Source: Penelope pileata (taxonomy: Eukaryota; Chordata; Aves; Galliformes; Cracidae). Taken from it: 64,000 bases of DNA. The notes under the pieces are model-generated. The model was not told the DNA's origin, made no database searches, and saw only the letters and a list, made by a program, of their open reading frames with translations. Below, piece after piece: positions 1-12,988 of this stretch (positions within the stretch are counted from its first letter, which is position 1; every line of letters begins with the position of its first letter). The stretch is taken from contig WBMW01001608.1 in assembly GCA_013396635.1 (NCBI GenBank), forward strand, positions 85,219-149,218. Direction: 5' to 3'. A program made the position numbers and the translations under genes.

Positions 1-1465
1 CAGATAACCAGGAATGCTGATAGATGATGGAAAGCGGCTTGGCAATCACCTCCGCCAGCTCCCTCAGCACCCTAGGGTGGATCCCGTCTGGTCCCATGGA
101 CTTGTGACAGTCCAGATGGAGGAGCAGGTCTCTGACTGTCTCAGCCTGAATCACAGAGGGTGTATTCTGCGCTCCATCCCAGACTTCCAGGTCAGGGCGA
201 AAAGCACCCTGAGGATAACTGATCTGACTATTAAAGACAGATGTAAAAGAAGGCTTTGAGAACCTCAGCCTTTTCCTTATCCTCAGTGGTCACATTCCCT
301 GCCGCATCAAGTAAAGGATGGAAATTCTCCTTGGTTCTTCTCTTACTGTTAATATATTTGTAAAAGGATTCTTTGTTCTCTTTTACTGCAGTAGCCAGTC
401 TGAGTTCAAGCTGGGCTTTTGCCTTTCTAACTTACCCTCTGCGTATCTTAGCAACTTCTTTGTAGTCTCCCCAAGTAGCCTGTCCCTTCTTCCAGAGGAC
501 ATAGACTCTCTTTTTCTCACGGAGTCTCAAAAAAAGTTCCCAGTTCATCCATCCGATCTTCTTACCCTCCGGCTCACTTTACGGGACTCAGGAACAGCCT
601 GCTCCTGTGCCTTTAAGATTTCCATCTTGAGGAGCATCCAGGCTTCCTGGACCCCTTTACCCATCAGGAGTGACTCTGAAGGGACCCTTGCAACATGTGT
701 CCTGAACAGGTCAAAATCTGCCCTCCGGAAGTTCAAGATAGCAGTTTTGCTAGTCACCCTCCTGACATCACCAAGAATAGCAAACTCTACAATTTCATGG
801 TCACTCTGCCCGAGACAATCCCCAGCTTTCACGTCTCCCGCCAGTTCTTTTCTGTTAGTGAAGAGGATGTTGAGCGGGGTTAACAGACCCCTACCAAGAT
901 GTCACACCTACAGACTTTCCTCCTGATCCTTATTCATAGACACTCAACTTTATCATTTCCAACCTCAAGCTCTTCAACATCAAAACACTCTTTAATATAG
1001 AGAGCCACACTACCACCCTTCCTTCCTTGTCTATCCCTTCTGAAGAGCTTGTAACTGTCTATCCCAGTACTCCAGTCATGGGATTGGTCCCACCATGTTT
1101 CTGTAGTAGCAGCTAGGTCATAGCAGCTAGTTAGCCTGCTGCACAATGGCTTCCAGCTCCTCCTGTTTGTTGCCCATGTTGCATGCATTGATGGAGATGC
1201 ACTTCAGCTGAGACATCTGCCTCACCTCCAGTTCCAGCATTGTTCCCCTAAGCTCTTCTCTGGTGAGTCCTGTTTTATCCCCTTTCCCCGTCACAGCTGG
1301 TTTAAAGCTCTCTCAATGAGCCCTGCTAGCTCCTGTGCGAGGATTCATTTCCCCCTTTGAGATAAGTGAGTTCCATCCATGGACAGCAGGCCAGGGGCTG
1401 AATAAACTACCCCATGGTTAAAAACCCAAAGTTCCTGTCTCGACACCAGCCTGATGGGACATTGG
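1..1465 (-). mobile_element. CR1 LINE, 5' part, cut by window edge
   Basis: This is a non-LTR retrotransposon of the avian CR1 family read on the minus strand. From right to left it runs from sequence upstream of ORF2 (about 1190-1465), through the endonuclease (about 545-1188) and the linker, into the first residues of the reverse transcriptase, where the window begins. On the minus strand bases 1-60 encode the CR1 pre-RT motif with ELAEVIAKPLSIIYQHSW. The 3' half with the RT core and octamer tail must lie to the left of the window. The right boundary is approximate: recognisable CR1 sequence fades around 1450-1470. Several stops and frameshifts make it non-autonomous. Family assignment rests on recognition of the protein motifs, not on a database search. 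Confidence 0.9.
545..1188 (-). pseudogene. CR1 ORF2 endonuclease remnant with internal deletion
   Basis: This is the apurinic-type endonuclease domain of CR1 ORF2, which in live elements nicks target DNA to prime reverse transcription. Two open pieces are visible. At 1188-934 there is TETWWDQSHDW followed by DRQGRKGGSVALYIKE, the early part of the domain. At 832-545 there is the late motif QSDHEIVEF followed by the FRRADFDLF linker. Between them (about 933-833) the frame is broken, and after a short ILVGVC-like stretch the text jumps to a downstream TNRKEL-like segment. The central part, including the YRPP and GDFN motifs seen in the copy at 20592, is therefore missing. The deletion and frameshifts make it certain that this is not a functional enzyme. 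Confidence 0.85.
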
Positions 1466-3065
1466 AACCATGTTCAACATATTCAATATTGCACAAAAAT
1501 ACCTTTTTCAAGAAGAAAGAAAGTCCTGTGTGAATCAACTGGCCCTTAAGGTAACTATTTTAGTGCTGGATCAAAATCAAGGGTACCCAATATGAGTCAT
1601 AGATCCATACTGCCTTTGGCCTTGCATTTGTGGAGTCAATCAGCCTGAATCAGCTACATCCATATTGTCTTCAAGGCAAATCAGCCTTTAATCCGTACTT
1701 GAATTGCCTGGAGAGCTTTTGCCTCTTTTCTTTCTCAAATCATACTGAGAGGCAAGAGTAGACACTGTGAACAGACAATGATTCAGTATCAAGCGTGAGT
1801 CTGAACCTCAGGTTAAGGCCAATCTGCAGCACCTGTTTTGAGGCAGCAATTTAGAACCCTGTAAAACAGACATATATTTAGGAATGACAAGGAGCTACAA
1901 TTTAAAAAAAAAAAAAAAAGATATATTTTTCATCAATCTCATAGCTTCTCCTTATCATTTAGAACACATGCAGCTTTTCATAGTTTGCCTAGGAGCAATC
2001 TTTCAGCCTAGAATAATGAAGACAAGAAACTCTTCAGTAAATGCCATCTGCCTCTGTTCACCACCATCAGAAAAATGACACCTTTGACTCCCATACAACT
2101 GATTAAAGTTTAAGTCCATAAGGGCTGCCCTTGCACCACATTTAGTGTTACTTATTTCATTAAATGTCAGATTAACCGGTAATTAGTTCAATAGAATTAG
2201 TTAAAATTATTACTTCATATAAAATGCTCCATAACTTTTCTGCACATAAAAGCATGTGATTTACACCAAAATCATTACATGTCAATACTTTGGAGCACTA
2301 GTATAAAATCAAGATGCCATACAGTGTATTCAGCTAAAATGAAATCCCTTTTGTTGATTCCTTCTGCTCTGTTTTTTTGTGTGTGTACTTCAGTATTTCT
2401 GAGAATTTTAGTTTAACCGTATCTGTGATCTGAGCACTGCCTAAAATAGACATCTTCAAATGCTGTTCTAGTAATGCAAACAGTAATGACAACAAAATAC
2501 CTCCCAATGCTCTTGAAATTGTAAACAGAAAGGCTCTATCCCGCCTTACACAGACAACCTGTATTGACTGCAGTGGGAGTTGTATGAAACTGAGGTAAGA
2601 ATTTGACCTACGGTTGAGGAAGTAGTGCCAGCGAAGTGTTTCCACTGAAAAGTCAAAACAAGTTTATCAACTAAACAAAATGGATTTCCTGCAAATGACA
2701 ACAGGTATAGGTGTAATTTCAAGAACAACTTGAGGGTTTCATTAGGCCTCTTTTTTCTCCCTCTCTGTTGAGAAACAACTCGTTTTATCAGAAACTGCAT
2801 GTGTGTGCTTGTATGTGTGAACATATAATCACTACAGGATTGAAGTGATAACCAATCTGAGGTTTTTCTCTTTTGCTTCTTGGCTGTGTAATCCTTTTTT
2901 TCTTTTATTACTGTAATTATGAAATTATGGGAGGGAGTGGTATGCTGACCATCATACATAGGAATATTACCACACAGTTTTATCTGTAGCTTTTCACATA
3001 AATGCTCCACACACATATGCACACACAGATTATAGTGCTGTGGTGAAACTGTATGCATATGTATG

Positions 3066-3081
3066 CACACACACACACACA
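3066..3081. repeat. (CA)8 microsatellite
   Basis: Eight uninterrupted CA dinucleotides lie in a wider CA/TG-rich patch (about 3000-3100). On the minus strand the repeat is read as alternating Cys-Val codons inside a long open frame, which is a typical cause of spurious frames. Confidence 0.9.
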
Positions 3082-3209
3082 GAGCTATGTGCACACAGAA
3101 ATATACTGTGGAGCAGCTGTGGTGACTTGAGATAATTGTATAGCAATTTGTGGTAGACTGTATTCAATATTATACCACAACTTCATGGCAAAAGCTAAAT
3201 AAATAAATA

Positions 3210-3242
3210 GATAAACCTTTACATGTATGGTAAAGGTTTATC
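3210..3242. repeat. Perfect inverted repeat, 13-bp arms
   Basis: The arm GATAAACCTTTAC at 3210-3222 is followed by the 7-base loop ATGTATG and an exact reverse complement at 3230-3242. Pairing stops abruptly at both outer ends. The arms are too short for a typical pre-miRNA and there is no T-run terminator, so its function is unknown. Confidence 0.85.
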
Positions 3243-4103
3243 AGAAATACAGTCCAGTGCTTAGTAGGTGGAAGCTGTATATAATGTAAAAACACTAACT
3301 CTATAGAGCAAATTTTATTTTTTTAGTGAAAGATTTTATATACTATGAAGCATTGATGTTGCTTATAACCTCTTAGTTTACTGAACCATCAGTTTCAAAA
3401 ATAGCCAAACTATCTTTTAAATAGGAAGCTCATGTCTGCTATTGTTTCATAACCAAGTAAAATGCATACTTACACTGCAGTTTAGTCTAACAGACTAATA
3501 TCTCAAAGGAAGGGTTTTGGTTGGTCTGTCATATGTACAACTGCCTGGCAAACAGTTCCAGGAAGGTTATTTGTATTTAACAGACCATACTGAGAAGTTG
3601 TTCTTGGTGTGGTAAATTTCTTCATTTAGAAAAAGTAGATTTTTTTTCTAAAATTAAAAAAAAAAAACTCAAATCAGGAAATTGCTTAGTTTCTGGAAAC
3701 TTCAAATGGAAAGAATAAATGCACAAAAAGAAAAACAGTTTAGTTTGAAAAAACTGTCCAGCTTCACAGAAAACAAAGCTTTGGCAGACATTGCATTTTT
3801 GAGGCAAAGGTGAAGTCACAGACTTGATGTAAATACCTTGCTTACATATTAGACAAGTGCTTCTCAGGAACAATTTTCATGATGGCTTGCATAATTTTTA
3901 GAGAGAGACAAAATGCAAATGTCCAACCTTGTATCCTTATCATTGGCTTCTTGGAGCATCAGCAAAGCTACACTTCAGTACCCACCTCTGACCCCTCCTC
4001 CAGTCCCTTGGTCCAACCTCTGTCCTCCCAGACCTCTCCTGGCCTCCTTTCCTACCCATGAGAACTGAGCAGCATCTAGTCCCTAGAGCTGCTTGGTACA
4101 TCA

Positions 4104-4127
4104 AGATATCTAAGAAGATATCTAAGA
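4104..4127. repeat. 12-bp tandem duplication
   Basis: Two adjacent exact copies of AGATATCTAAGA occur, each containing the EcoRV-type palindrome GATATC. It looks like a simple slippage or duplication event. Confidence 0.85.
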
Positions 4128-7100
4128 AAGTTTTATCCCTAGAGATATACATGGCAGAGTTGTGTTGTCAAATCTACCAAAGAAAACTACTATTTGGCTG
4201 TAACAAGAAAATTCAGGGAATGCAGAAACATATCTTTACATATCCTTTGTTCTGAAGCCACACTGTGGACAGGCAGTCTAGGATGTATGTCAGTGTCTGT
4301 CATGCATCATCATCTCTCGTCCAGAATTTTATCCTCTGGTTAGTCACATGCTGTGAGGTGATAGCTAAGTTTGCAGCCTGCACTTTCAATTGTCTGGCTG
4401 CAGTCAGCTGTAGTCAGATCCTTGAAGTTAATCATGATTTCCTGGAAAAATGTAACATTAATTTTAAATGTAAATTATTGAAATGTATAACTAGTAATTC
4501 ATATTTTCTAATTAATAAATATTCAGTGCATGATGCATTAGTAACACTATTAAATATTTATCTATAGATGGAGATACCGTGAATTATAATAAACTGTAAA
4601 AGTTCTGTTAGATTTTTAAAAGATAAATAAAATTGAAATTGTGATCAATATAATGAATACATTATGTTAAAATTTCTGTTGCCTCACCAAACCACATCTG
4701 TTGATGTGTTTTACAAACAAATCTTATAAAAATGTTTGCAATATTTTAAAACAAAATATGTTAAATAAAAATAAAATTGACTATGGAAAGTAAAGTTAAA
4801 TATTTAATGATATAATTAAGTCTTATTAATGTAATGTTCTTTATTTTTTCAGATTAAAAATTCACAAGAATTGTCATCCTCTTTCATCTTAATCAGATGG
4901 TATGTTTGTCATAATTATTTGTTATGTATTTTCATTAACATTTGATGAATATTAACTTTACAAAATATAACAATCTTGTTCCTGAACAAATCAACTGGAG
5001 CTCTCTCTGCAAGGCCAAGTACTCTATGCCTTTGCTGCAGCAGAGCCGAGGATGCAGCAGAACAACAGCAGGAGTCTCAACAGCTTTGAGGTCTCTTGCA
5101 TGTGGGCCATTGCAGGGTGATCCTTTATGTAGAGGTAGGGAAGTTCACTTTGGTTCCTCATGTCTGATTTTGCACTACTAGCCTTGAGAGAAGAGCACCT
5201 GGGTCAGACTCTAAACTCCTGCAAACTGATGTAGCATCATATTTACCCTAGCTCAGAGAGGGTGAAACGCCATCAAGTCTCGCCCCAGTCAGCCTTGCCT
5301 GTTGCTGCCTCTCCCTCTCTCTCTTCAGGTGCCAGCTCACTTTCTATCCTGTAGTTACAGTTCCAACAAGTAAAGGACAGGTTCAAGTCTCTACACAGAG
5401 CCTTCAAAAACAGACTATCTGTCCAGTAACATTCAGCATGAGAAGAGGCCTTTTTGTGTTAACATATTACTTTCAAGATAGTTCTGAATTATTTACAGAT
5501 ATGCAGACAAGCTTGTTACTTACTTCAGAAAAGCCACTGCTATATCACCATACAACTGTTAACAGACATCTCTAAGACAGCATAAAGCATTTTTATTTGA
5601 ATAAAGAGAAAGATAAAATTTTATCAGAGAATAGGAGCACAGCCAGCCAGTCCTACATTCCACCAATATTGTTTACACAAAACCGTGGCATCAGATCATT
5701 TTTAGAGATTTTTAATCTTTTTAATTACAAAGGATAAAATAAGATTGAATGACTGAAAGGAATAAATAGATAACGAAGGATCGGAATTTTTTTTTACATA
5801 GAAGATCCTTATTAAAATGACTGTTTCCTTCAACTGCTTAATTTAATTTCTCCAAAGCAGGTTTTTACTTGTTCTGCTCTTACTAATGCACAAGTATCAG
5901 ATGTGCTAATATGACACCTCATCGGTCACACCCTGAGCTTGAAGAACTACTTTAACCTCTTCATTGCCCTGTGGACGTAGTCTGCATCTCCTCCTGTGGG
6001 GTTTCTTGACGTGGCCTACAGAGCTGTGATGGGCTGTAAAAGGATGCATCAGCAATGAGAAAGCATCACAGCATGCCTCTGTGCCTCTGCACCACTCCAT
6101 GGGATACCTCTTTATATCTCTGACTGCTATGACAAACAAGGGAATTGATCACTATTATTTTTGTTAAACCAAAATTAAAGTATTACTTCATTTTCAGTTG
6201 CTATTTGTTCATGTAGTGTCCACTGAAGATAGTGAAGATTAGACTTTACACAATAACTTTTGTAAAATGTAGAAAATTTTTATTTCTCTTTCAGAAAATC
6301 TCTCTCTGACAGACTCATACACTATGTGAGTATTCACAATACTTTCAAGTGTGCACCGAGCACTTAAATGACCTTCTGGAAACAAGTTACATCTTAAGAC
6401 TTGTACAGTCAGAGGCAGAGACAACAGGAAGTCAGACAAGGATGAGTGGGGTCACAGAAAGAACAGCTGTTGGAAAGCATAGGCAGAGGAGCTGGTGGCA
6501 GACGTGGGAGCAGAACAGAGCACATAATGCTGGAGGAGAAGCAGAATATAAAGGGGTCAAAGGCAGGGGAGCTAGAATAGGAGGAGGTATGCTCGTGTGA
6601 ATTTTTCATGTTATCCACACGTCTACGGTGCAGCTGACTTATGGGACGAAGGGAAGGGGTAACTTACAGGTAAACTTCAGGAGAAAACAGTAAAACTCTT
6701 GTTATCTTAATACTGGCTTTATGTTTGTGGTAAAAATATCTTCACTGGCCACCTTCCGGTTATTAAGTTTGCTTACTATACAGACATTTGTGAACAGAGA
6801 CAGTAAACTGCATGAATGTTTCCCTTTACGTCCATTTGGAGACATCTATCCACTGTGTGCTGTTAAGAGCAAGTAGGTAAGGGCTGAGGGAGTAGAGTTC
6901 AACTCCAGGTTTGAGTCCCTGACTTGCAGTATGACTTGGGAAAAAAAAAAAAAAAACAGGGAGGTGGCAAACTCCCCTCACTGCCCCAGCATTATGCCAC
7001 ACTGTCTCCTGCTGTTTGACGAGAATGCAAAGCATTTAGCAGTATGCTCTCACACCAAGGAGGGAAAGGTGTTTCTACAATGAAAGGTTAATTCTCTTCC

Positions 7101-9627
7101 TGTTTATTATTTGTAGGCGCAGTGACATCACAGGCAAATTTGACTAATTTTTGTGATCAAGCTTGGTCCTTTGACGCTGCAGATCTCTGAAGACAGAAGC
7201 TGGTAATTTTGTGTGGACAGTGTGCACCTGCCAGGATGGGATCACAGATCTCTGTCTGTAGTTGTTGAATTTCAGCAGCAATTGCCTTTTCCATTTCCTT
7301 TGAAAACTTTGAAAACATTACCTTCCCTTTGAAAACTCATGAGTTTTATTAACATAAAAAAGCCTTAGGTTATTAAGAAATTTTGTGGGCTGTTTTTATG
7401 GAGAATTTTGACAGAAGATAAAGATCTCTTCCAGGAGTTAATACCTTCTCAGAGTTTGCTGAGATGCATGAACAAAAGAAGCAAACCTCATAATGGTTGA
7501 ATCATTTATAATCACTTGGACCTGAAACCTAAAGTTGAAAACAAATCTATAGGTGACTAAACACTCGTAGCTGGTGGATTTTGACCTTTAGTATGGAATG
7601 CCTTAGGTTCTAATTCAAAACATTACTCTCCGGCAAATATGCCAAATCTCCAATATACTGCTATAAGCCTTCAGTAGAATTGAGTGGGAGGGATTTATTT
7701 TTATTTTTCAACTCCAATCACACCCTCAAGATGAACTTCAAAACCAGGAGGAGACAAATTTAGCAGAGAAATGAACTGTGGAGCACACTCAAACTGAGTA
7801 TCAGTTCCCTGGCTTTCCTATTCAGAAGATATGAGGGGTGATGGGGGAACAGAAGAGGACAGACTTCACTTGTTCAGAGCTGTAGGATTGTTTTTATATT
7901 TATACTGTTGATCTATCCTTCCCATTCTGGACCAAAAGTAGCCCTGAACTCAAAGCCTGCCCTGATTTAGGGCAAGCCTTGTGCTGCCTCTGAAATTGCA
8001 CCATGAAATCATGTCTATAAAGAGGGGGTTTAGGAAGGAACTTCTCCATTTCTTCCTCGCAGTGCACAAGTTTTGTAAAGAGTAGTTACACTTTCCTTAG
8101 CTTTTGTCCTCAAAACAAAAGAAAAAAGATATAGCAGAAAGTAGGCTGGTTATTCCTGCATGGTATTTCTCAAAACTGGCCAGCGAAGTGCACAGCAGTG
8201 CCCATTTTCCCAGTGAAAGTGAGCACTCAGAGTAAATGTCACCTGGAGATTTTTGTAGTATTACAGCTCCAGTGCACCTCCAACATGGCAACAAGATATA
8301 ATCTAATCTACAATGAGCTATCAGTGTGGTAATTAGACAAAAAGACAGACTAAAAGAGAGGAACACAAGTATCTTCCCAGTCTTTTGATGTCATCTTCAG
8401 TAGGTGTTATTCTACTCTTGACACCTTTCAGAACACCCATTGACATTAAAAGAAGACATGCCCATCCACTAGTTACTTATAGAGTCCATTACATGATTAT
8501 ATTTCAGGCATAAATGTTATTGATTAAAGGTACAGAAGAAACAATAATTGCATTTTAGCTGAGTCATTTTGCTACCACTTCATATGTAATTTTATTATCA
8601 CTTCACCAAAAGGCAACAAAGATGCTTGAGCTAATGAAAAGCTTAAGGTGTGTCAAGAAAATTAATAAGAAAGAGAATTCCAAAAAGAACAATGTCTTTA
8701 TTGAGGAGTAAAAAACCAGAACCGCAAAACTACTTAATTGCTACAGCCAGCTCGGTTTCTAGTGCCAGTAGCAGAGAAGGAGTTAATATTTGGGTGCTAA
8801 TCAGACAGAGAATTTCCTTGTGACATGACGTGCTTGTAGATAAGCAGCAATATGCCTTGTTTTACAGGTTTTCTGTAGATGGAGCATGGTCCCTTGCTGC
8901 ACAGCATATATTGAGAAAAACAGATACACAGAACACGAGTAGTAGCTTTCCATGTCACAGCAATATAAAACAGACAGTTTTTATAAACTGGAAACATGTT
9001 TTTAATAGCAGTTCTATACAAGAAGTATCTCTGTGAAAGTAATAATATAGATGGGAATTTTTTTCCCTAACCAGAGGTAAAAAGGAAAGCAAAGTAACCC
9101 ATATAAATCTATTGTCAAGCCTCATGGGAAATCCCATAGGTGAATTATGAGTCATAATAAGAATTATTTGTTGTACTACTGTATGCAATCAATCAGCAAT
9201 TCAGACATAGAAGACTTTTACCCTCTGTCTCTATCAGATAAACCCCATAACCCTTTCAGAGGACTTTAAACTAGATGTAAATTGATGTGAAGTATGAGCA
9301 ACTCCTAATACAGCCATACTTCCTCTCCTTCAGGGGTTCTCAGCCTTCCTCTATTCAGAATATCAAAGTTCACGAAAATAAAATATAAAAAAATAAAATA
9401 CTATTTTCCCATGCTCCCATTTGCACAATCTGATGGTTCCTGGACAGATGGAAAGTACTGGCAGAACAGCTGAGAAGAAACTCAGGCCCATGAGAGACAT
9501 GACGTCCTAAAAGATAGAGAATGGCAAGAATTTTCAGTGAAGTGCTGCCAAGGTGGAGACAAGGTACTGATAAAATGTGTGTGCACTCCTCTCTCCTGGC
9601 TTTCAATTGAAAGATGTGGTGGAGAAA

Positions 9628-9663
9628 ATATTCTAAAAATATTCTAAAAAATATTCTAAAAAA
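9628..9663. repeat. Short tandem repeat, ATATTCTAAAA unit x3
   Basis: Three consecutive units of 11, 12 and 13 bases differ only in the length of the trailing A-run, consistent with replication slippage. Confidence 0.85.
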
Positions 9664-11599
9664 GTGGAGAAAGAGTGGCAATGAAGAAAATAAAAGGAAT
9701 CATAATTCTGAATTTTCCCCACTATATATTGCCTTTCCTAGAATCTCCTATTTACTGAACAATCTGACTTTTCTGATATTACAGATGTTTTATGTGATGA
9801 TCCAGAATGTACAAGGACTTGATGCTCTATATCTCTTCCACAAAGAGAGTACGTGAGACAACTGCATCTCTGCTGCTACTTATCAATCTATTCCTTTCCT
9901 CTAGAAACCCCATCACAATTTTTGGCATTATCTTCTACAACACAGGGGAAGATGTGGAAAACACTGAAAAAGTAAGTGGTTCCATGAATGACAAAATCCA
10001 TTATGTTTGGTTCTCTACATATTTGAACTTTGAAATTATCTTATTATACGATAAAAATATTTGCCATATCCTAAACAGGGGAACTAATGAGGCTAGTATC
10101 CTGTCTCTATTTTCTCTGTAAACATAATAATCTTGAGATATCTGCATTTTGGGTAAATGTGTGTGAAATTTTTCTGAACCACAGACACAATGTCCTCCAC
10201 ATCTACCCCAGGGAAACCTATCTGACCACAGCAGCAACCTCACAAAGTATCTTCCCGAGTTCATGCCCAGGGGCAATTTCATAGCCCACAGATTCCACAA
10301 ACATCTGATCACATTTACATTTTTCCAGCTTGGCAAACAGGTTGTTATGGTAGAGGCATCTGAGGACAAGTTGAACATGTCAGCTGTGTTGTTTCTGGGT
10401 TCCCAAAGTAAATGTGGGTGTCAATCAGACATGCTGCTACATCCTCATCTAACATCTTCCTGTAAATGTAAATAAAATGCTGGAATGTTGCTAGAGCATT
10501 AGACAGGGAAGGAACAGGACAGGATTTACCTGTATCAACTGCAGAAAGAGGTCTATGCTTAGCATCCTGTCAGATGAGTTTATACTCTTGAAAAGGCACG
10601 TTTGCTAAAGTGCTTTAAATAGTTTATTAACTAGATGCAGAGGCTACTAGTTCCCAACTGTGGTTAGAGCAGGGCTCAGTCGCCTACAAAAAGCTGCAAG
10701 AGACAAGAGCTTTGTTCAACAAAGTTGCAGCCCTCCACTTAAGACATCAATATGTGGGAAGTACTTGGAAATTTTTTCACTGAGGTAGTCCCATACATAC
10801 CCAACTTCTGGGACAGACAGCAAGTATCTTTCAGAGCCAAAGCAAATATTGATTCAGGACAGATGTTAACAGACGGAGTGTCTGTGCTCCCCTGTCAAAA
10901 GCATCACAAATACTCTAATATTTCACAAGCAGCAATTCTGTCATCAGCTTGTGACTTTAGTTTGGGGTATCAGTAATCACAGAAAACTTCCAGTTTGTTG
11001 TGGCCTGTTACAATGGGGTGCAAGTCTCACAGATATGATGTTCAAACTAAATTCAACAGCAATATTCTGAACTGAATCAGATTCTGAGGAAAGACCAGTG
11101 GGTAAACCTAGAGTTGCTGGGCATGATGGGACAATATCCAGAAAGTAATGATTCAAACTGTAGTGGTATACTAAGGCTTTGAATGATGGATAAAGAAATA
11201 CAGATCTCAACATTAATTGGCACGAGACTGGAAACCCATTACTTGACTCTATTGACACTTATATTGAGTACAGGTTTGCATAGTTTAGGCAAGTGAAATA
11301 CAGAATTCAACTGAGATTAATAAAGTTCAAGGTTATTTTGTGGGTTGTCATCAACTAACTCTAAGTGCCTGGTCAGAGTAAGATTTGCAAAATGAAGAAT
11401 TATCAACAAAGGATATCTTGATTGAAAATCAACCTCTTTTCTCATAACAGAATTAGTTGTCATTAGTCAGTCAGAAACCTTGTGAAATATGACACACTAC
11501 TACAAGGCTTTACCATTTACCCAGTGGGTGGCACTTCATCAATCTGAATGATGGCAGTTGGGTGAGTTAGGGAGTCAATCAACAAGTCAAAAATTGTGG

Positions 11600-11620
11600 T
11601 AATCCTCTTTCAGAGGATTA
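11600..11620. repeat. Perfect inverted repeat, 9-bp arms
   Basis: TAATCCTCT at 11600-11608, a 3-base loop TTC, and its exact reverse complement at 11612-11620. It is a small hairpin with no further context to suggest a role. Confidence 0.8.
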
Positions 11621-12962
11621 ACTGCAACTGCGAATGGAATTATATGCTTGCATCACATGTGAAAAGCAAGAGAGCAACTTTAACTGAAGAGAGGAGATTT
11701 ATTCTGAGAATGAGATAGAGAATATACTGAAGATAAGTGAATTCACAGTCATTCCAGAACTTTATATCCACCTGTCTTCCCATTCCTGGATATTCTGAGC
11801 TCAGACCTTGGCCTTAATTTAAAAAAGCTACAAAGAGCTACATTTCTTTCAGAACTCCCAATGTCCCAAGATGAGCAAAAATGAAGAAAAGTTGTAATAA
11901 CAACCTGAGATAACCAGCTCAGAAGTAAGTACAGAAAAGCAACAGTGAGATGAAGTTACTGCTCCCCAGATGAACTTTCTGTAGGTTATAGATGACTGAG
12001 TCTTCTTCTATGTCTGAAAATATTCAGCCCCAGGCAGAGATTTTCCTTCATCTGTTTTCCTCGCCACCTCCTCCTCAATTACCTCTGTAAGTATAGGCTT
12101 AGGTGAAGGCCATTTGAGGCACCAGCAAATATTTACAAAACAGAGGCTACCACTACCTTCACTTGACAGTGTGCAAGTCCTGATGAAAAAGAAGCCCAAA
12201 GCTTATATGCCCACTGGTCCAGCAGCGCAGCCTCCTTTTTAGGTGCACTATAGTTTCATTTCCTCTGCCTGTGAGCCACAGAAAAAAGCTATGCCCTTTC
12301 TCTCCACCTCTCCATATTACTCCATAGGAAGGGCACACTTGCTGGAGAGCGCTATAGACTCCACTATCCATCAGAAGAATTGCTCCATGCCGCCAACTTG
12401 GGGCCAGGACCTACCTCTGTTCACTTTCTAAACAGCTTTGTGGTTCCACTTTGACTGACATTTTGCTTTTTTGTCCCCTTCTGCACCATTTCCAATGTCT
12501 TACACACAGAGTGAGAAATTGGTCTGATGGAAAGGGCCAGTTCTTGCATGCATAGCTGCTCCCTCATGCAAAATCCTCACTCTAAACAGTGAGCACAGGG
12601 CTATTTAGCTTATTCTGAAACACAGAGACTGGCATTACAGTTAAACCACCACTTCAGCAGTATCTAAATTTGTATGCCACAGAGCCAAATGTACCCTCAA
12701 CCCTGACCCAAATAGTGGTTCCATCTCCTGAATAATCCCAAATTTCTAATAAAAAATGCCAAGAAGAGGACAAAGCGGGAGCTCAGTTCGTGTGAATTTT
12801 ATCATTCAGTAGCGGACAAAAATCATCCTAAAATGACATTTCATTTATCAAACTTAGTTGAATTCAGAGAGGATAAATTAGAGGTGGAATGTTTCATTTT
12901 TCCACCAAAAACCCAATATATTCTGAAGTAATAATTTTTTTATTAATAACTTTAAATTCAAA

Positions 12963-12988
12963 CCCCCCCCCCCCTTGTTTTTTTTTTT
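12963..12988. repeat. Poly-C (C12) next to a T-run
   Basis: Twelve consecutive C residues at 12963-12974 are followed by TTG and an 11-base T-run to 12988. Poly-C runs of this length are uncommon and prone to sequencing length error. Confidence 0.9.

Larger units (their letters stand above)
1466..8000. other. AT-rich stretch with no recognisable gene
   Basis: No conserved domain, RNA gene or transposon was recognised here. It holds an A16 run at 1904-1919, a (CA)8 microsatellite at 3066-3081, a perfect 13-bp-arm hairpin at 3210-3242, a 12-bp tandem duplication at 4104-4127 and an A16 run at 6941-6956. A minus-strand open frame of 182 codons at 2546-3094 begins at GTG and runs through the CA repeat; it has no recognisable domain. 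A GC-richer island lies at about 5920-6120 but matches nothing I know. Confidence 0.6.

Noticed and set aside
14..259. 81-codon plus-strand open frame at the window start
   Set aside because: Antisense to the CR1 pre-RT region; the minus strand gives the recognisable CR1 protein.
318..926. 202-codon plus-strand open frame
   Set aside because: It is antisense to the CR1 linker and endonuclease, whose motifs are on the minus strand. The peptide has no domain of its own.
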